Assembly: GCA_036675455.1 (NCBI GenBank)
Contig: JAKFFA010000036.1
Span: 1 to 64,000, forward strand
Origin: Pseudogemmatithrix sp036675455
GTDB lineage: Bacteria; Gemmatimonadota; Gemmatimonadetes; Gemmatimonadales; Gemmatimonadaceae
Direction: 5' to 3'
DNA length: 64,000 nt
Positions within the stretch are counted from its first letter, which is position 1. Every line of letters begins with the position of its first letter. The notes beneath the pieces were generated by a model. The model was not told the DNA's origin and ran no database searches. It saw only the letters and a program-made list of their open reading frames with translations. The translations under genes and the position numbers were made by a program. Positions 62,570 to 64,000 of this stretch are shown here, in pieces.

Positions 62570-63934
62570 ATGTACGACATCCGCAGCGACGCGCAGCGTG
62601 ACATGGTCGAACGGCAGATTGCCGCGCGTGGTGTGCGGGACCACAACGTCCTACGCGCCATGCACGACGTGCGACGGGAGGACTTCGTCCCGTCCGACCT
62701 CGTCGAGTTTGCCTATGATGACGAACCGTTGCCGATCGGCGAGGAGCAGACGATCTCGCAGCCGTACGTCGTCGCGCTCATGCTCGAGGCGCTCGAGCTC
62801 AAGCCCGACGACCGCGTGCTGGACGTCGGCACGGGCTCGGGCTACGCGGCCGCGGCGGCGAGCCGTATTGCGCGGTCGGTGTTTGGCATCGAACGCCACG
62901 CGCGACTCGCCCGCGCGGCGGCGGAGCGGTGTCGTCGACTCGGATTTGCCAACGTGCGCGTGCGCCGCGGCGACGGCACGCTCGGTTGGCCCGAGGAAGC
63001 ACCCTTCGACGCGATCATGGTCGGCGCGGGCGGTCCCGACGTGCCGGCCGCGCTGAGGTCGCAGCTCGCCGTCGGCGGGCGTCTCGTGATCCCGGTCGGA
63101 CCGGCGCGGGTGCAGCAACTACTTCGCGTGCGTCGGACCGGCCCTGAGACCTGGGTGGAAGAGGATCTCGGCCCCGTGCGCTTCGTGCCGTTGATCGGGC
63201 AAGAGGGCTGGGCGACGGACAAACCCGAGGAGCCGCTTTCGCTGTCGGAACTCGTGGCTGAATCGGCGGAACCCTTCGAGAGCGTCCGCGACGTGCAACT
63301 CGATGCCTTGCTCGCGCGCATCGGCAACGCACGCGTCGTGGCATTGGGCGAGGCCACGCACGGCACGGCGGAGTTCTACGACATGCGCGCGCGAATCACG
63401 CGCGAGCTCATCGAGCGGAAGGGGTTCACGGTAGTCGCACTTGAGGCCGACTGGCCCGAGGCGCAGCGCCTCGACCGTTATGTGCGCGGCACGGACGTGG
63501 AACCGCATCCCGAGGAGGCATTCGACCGCTTCCCGACGTGGATGTGGGCGAACGAGCAGGTGATGTCGTTCGTCGAATGGCTGCGTTCCCACAACCATGC
63601 GATTTCGGATCCGTCGCGGCGCGCCGGCGTGTACGGGCTCGATCTCTACAGTCTGCACCGGTCGATCGCCGCGGTGCTGCGCTATCTCGACAGCGTGGAT
63701 GTCGATGCTGCGCGCGTCGCACGCCACCGCTATGGGTGCCTCGATCCGTGGCAACAGGATCCAGCCGCGTACGGCGCGGCGGTCCTCGCGGGACGCTACG
63801 AGGCGTGCGAGTCCTCGGTGGTGGCCATGCTGACCGAGATGACACGGCGCCGGCTGAGCCTCGCGTCGCAGGACGCGGAGCGTGTGTTCGACGCGGAGCG
63901 CAATGCGGAGCTCGTCGCGCACGCGGAGCAGTAG
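62570..63934 (+). CDS. Protein-L-isoaspartate O-methyltransferase fused to a truncated erythromycin-esterase domain
   Basis: A 454-residue protein. PCMT (1-215) has RDHNVLRAMHDVRREDFVP, LDVGTGSGYAAAAASRIA (SAM) and FDAIMVGAGGPDVP. From about 235 the Ere/SuccinoglycanBP-like domain begins: ARVVALGEATHGTAEFYDMR, VALEADWPEAQRLDRYVRG and PTWMWANEQVMSFVEWL, ending at HAEQ. A known PCMT-Ere fusion normally continues for another 150 or more residues. Here the frame stops, and the last 70 bases of the window encode its later segment in the next frame, so a deletion plus frameshift is likely. Confidence 0.8.
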   Translation: MYDIRSDAQRDMVERQIAARGVRDHNVLRAMHDVRREDFVPSDLVEFAYDDEPLPIGEEQTISQPYVVALMLEALELKPDDRVLDVGTGSGYAAAAASRIARSVFGIERHARLARAAAERCRRLGFANVRVRRGDGTLGWPEEAPFDAIMVGAGGPDVPAALRSQLAVGGRLVIPVGPARVQQLLRVRRTGPETWVEEDLGPVRFVPLIGQEGWATDKPEEPLSLSELVAESAEPFESVRDVQLDALLARIGNARVVALGEATHGTAEFYDMRARITRELIERKGFTVVALEADWPEAQRLDRYVRGTDVEPHPEEAFDRFPTWMWANEQVMSFVEWLRSHNHAISDPSRRAGVYGLDLYSLHRSIAAVLRYLDSVDVDAARVARHRYGCLDPWQQDPAAYGAAVLAGRYEACESSVVAMLTEMTRRRLSLASQDAERVFDAERNAELVAHAEQ

Positions 63935-64000
63935 ACCACGGCACTGTGGCGGCCGCGCACGACTGGGACGGCGAAATGGAGGTCATGCAGGTGCGACCGT
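63931..64000 (+). pseudogene. Displaced C-terminal fragment of the erythromycin-esterase domain (partial)
   Basis: In the +1 frame relative to the preceding gene, 63931-64000 reads VDHGTVAAAHDWDGEMEVMQ, then VRP. This matches the late segment of Ere-type domains (T-H-x-G-T-V-x-A-A-x-D-W-D, then M-x-V-R-P). The 90 or so residues normally between the preceding gene's end (HAEQ) and this segment, including the WEHNxH-type catalytic region, are missing. It may be a true gene decay or an assembly error; the window ends here. Confidence 0.55.

Overview
The window is a dense, GC-rich (about two-thirds G+C by eye) stretch of chromosome from a Gram-negative, diderm bacterium. It has TonB-dependent uptake, OmpA-type and porin-like outer-membrane proteins, lipoproteins, a type IV pilus secretin and HslVU. 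The gene content and style (many GTG starts, ATGA-coupled genes, a pilus/shikimate/topA block, an Mrp antiporter with fused A and B subunits, denitrification-type accessory genes) would fit Gemmatimonadota; this is inference, not a taxonomic proof. No rRNA, tRNA, CRISPR array, IS transposase or prophage was seen. No gap between genes exceeds about 260 bases.

Layout. 1-4763: a Crp/Fnr regulator with an Fe-S assembly (MIP18) gene, an Mrp/ApbC ATPase, an NnrS/heme-copper-like membrane protein and a double DUF2249 protein, probably nitric-oxide or anaerobic respiration accessories. A GxxExxY gene bounded by long inverted repeats sits between an operator and crp. 4866-10553 (minus): Mrp-type Na+/H+ antiporter operon mnhAB-C-D-E-F-G with a structured leader. 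10748-20455: lipoproteins, DUF3108, YceI, a porin, an M28 peptidase, NAD salvage (pnuC plus nicotinamide riboside kinase), a thioredoxin-like protein, infA, an esterase, an Hsp15-like protein and a LolA-like protein. 20415-35523: release factor-like arfB, then the type IV pilus region: PilS/PilR, three membrane or GT2 glycosyltransferases, pilin PilA, minor pilins and pilMNOPQ. PilS and PilA are each preceded by a well-spaced sigma-54 promoter, and the pilin has a Thr/Ser-rich tail, which suggests a PilSR/RpoN-controlled pilus with pilin O-glycosylation.

35726-48116: aroC, aroK, topA, trmFO, an SRPBCC protein, xerC, a GT39-like enzyme, hslV, hslU, argF and a peroxiredoxin with a histone-like Lys/Ala tail. 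The order topA-trmFO-xerC-hslV-hslU is an old bacterial synteny, also seen in Bacillus. 48137-58395: a Ser/Thr kinase, a probable copper-uptake trio (His/Cys-rich secreted protein, TonB receptor, Asp-box lipoprotein), a thermonuclease, a lipoprotein, a VanZ-like protein, OmpA with thrombospondin-type repeats and an acetyltransferase. 58399-60075: aroF (DAHP synthase) and chorismate mutase, behind what looks like a classical aromatic-amino-acid attenuator: a 30-residue leader peptide with five Phe/Tyr codons, a terminator hairpin and a possible antiterminator. 60008-64000: DUF1080, DinB, a baeRF-type ribosome hibernation factor and an isoaspartyl methyltransferase fused to an erythromycin-esterase domain that is interrupted by an apparent deletion and frameshift.

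The strongest candidates for something undescribed are the aroF attenuator, the inverted-repeat GxxExxY unit inserted into the crp promoter region, and the pilin-glycosylation cluster under PilSR/sigma-54 control.
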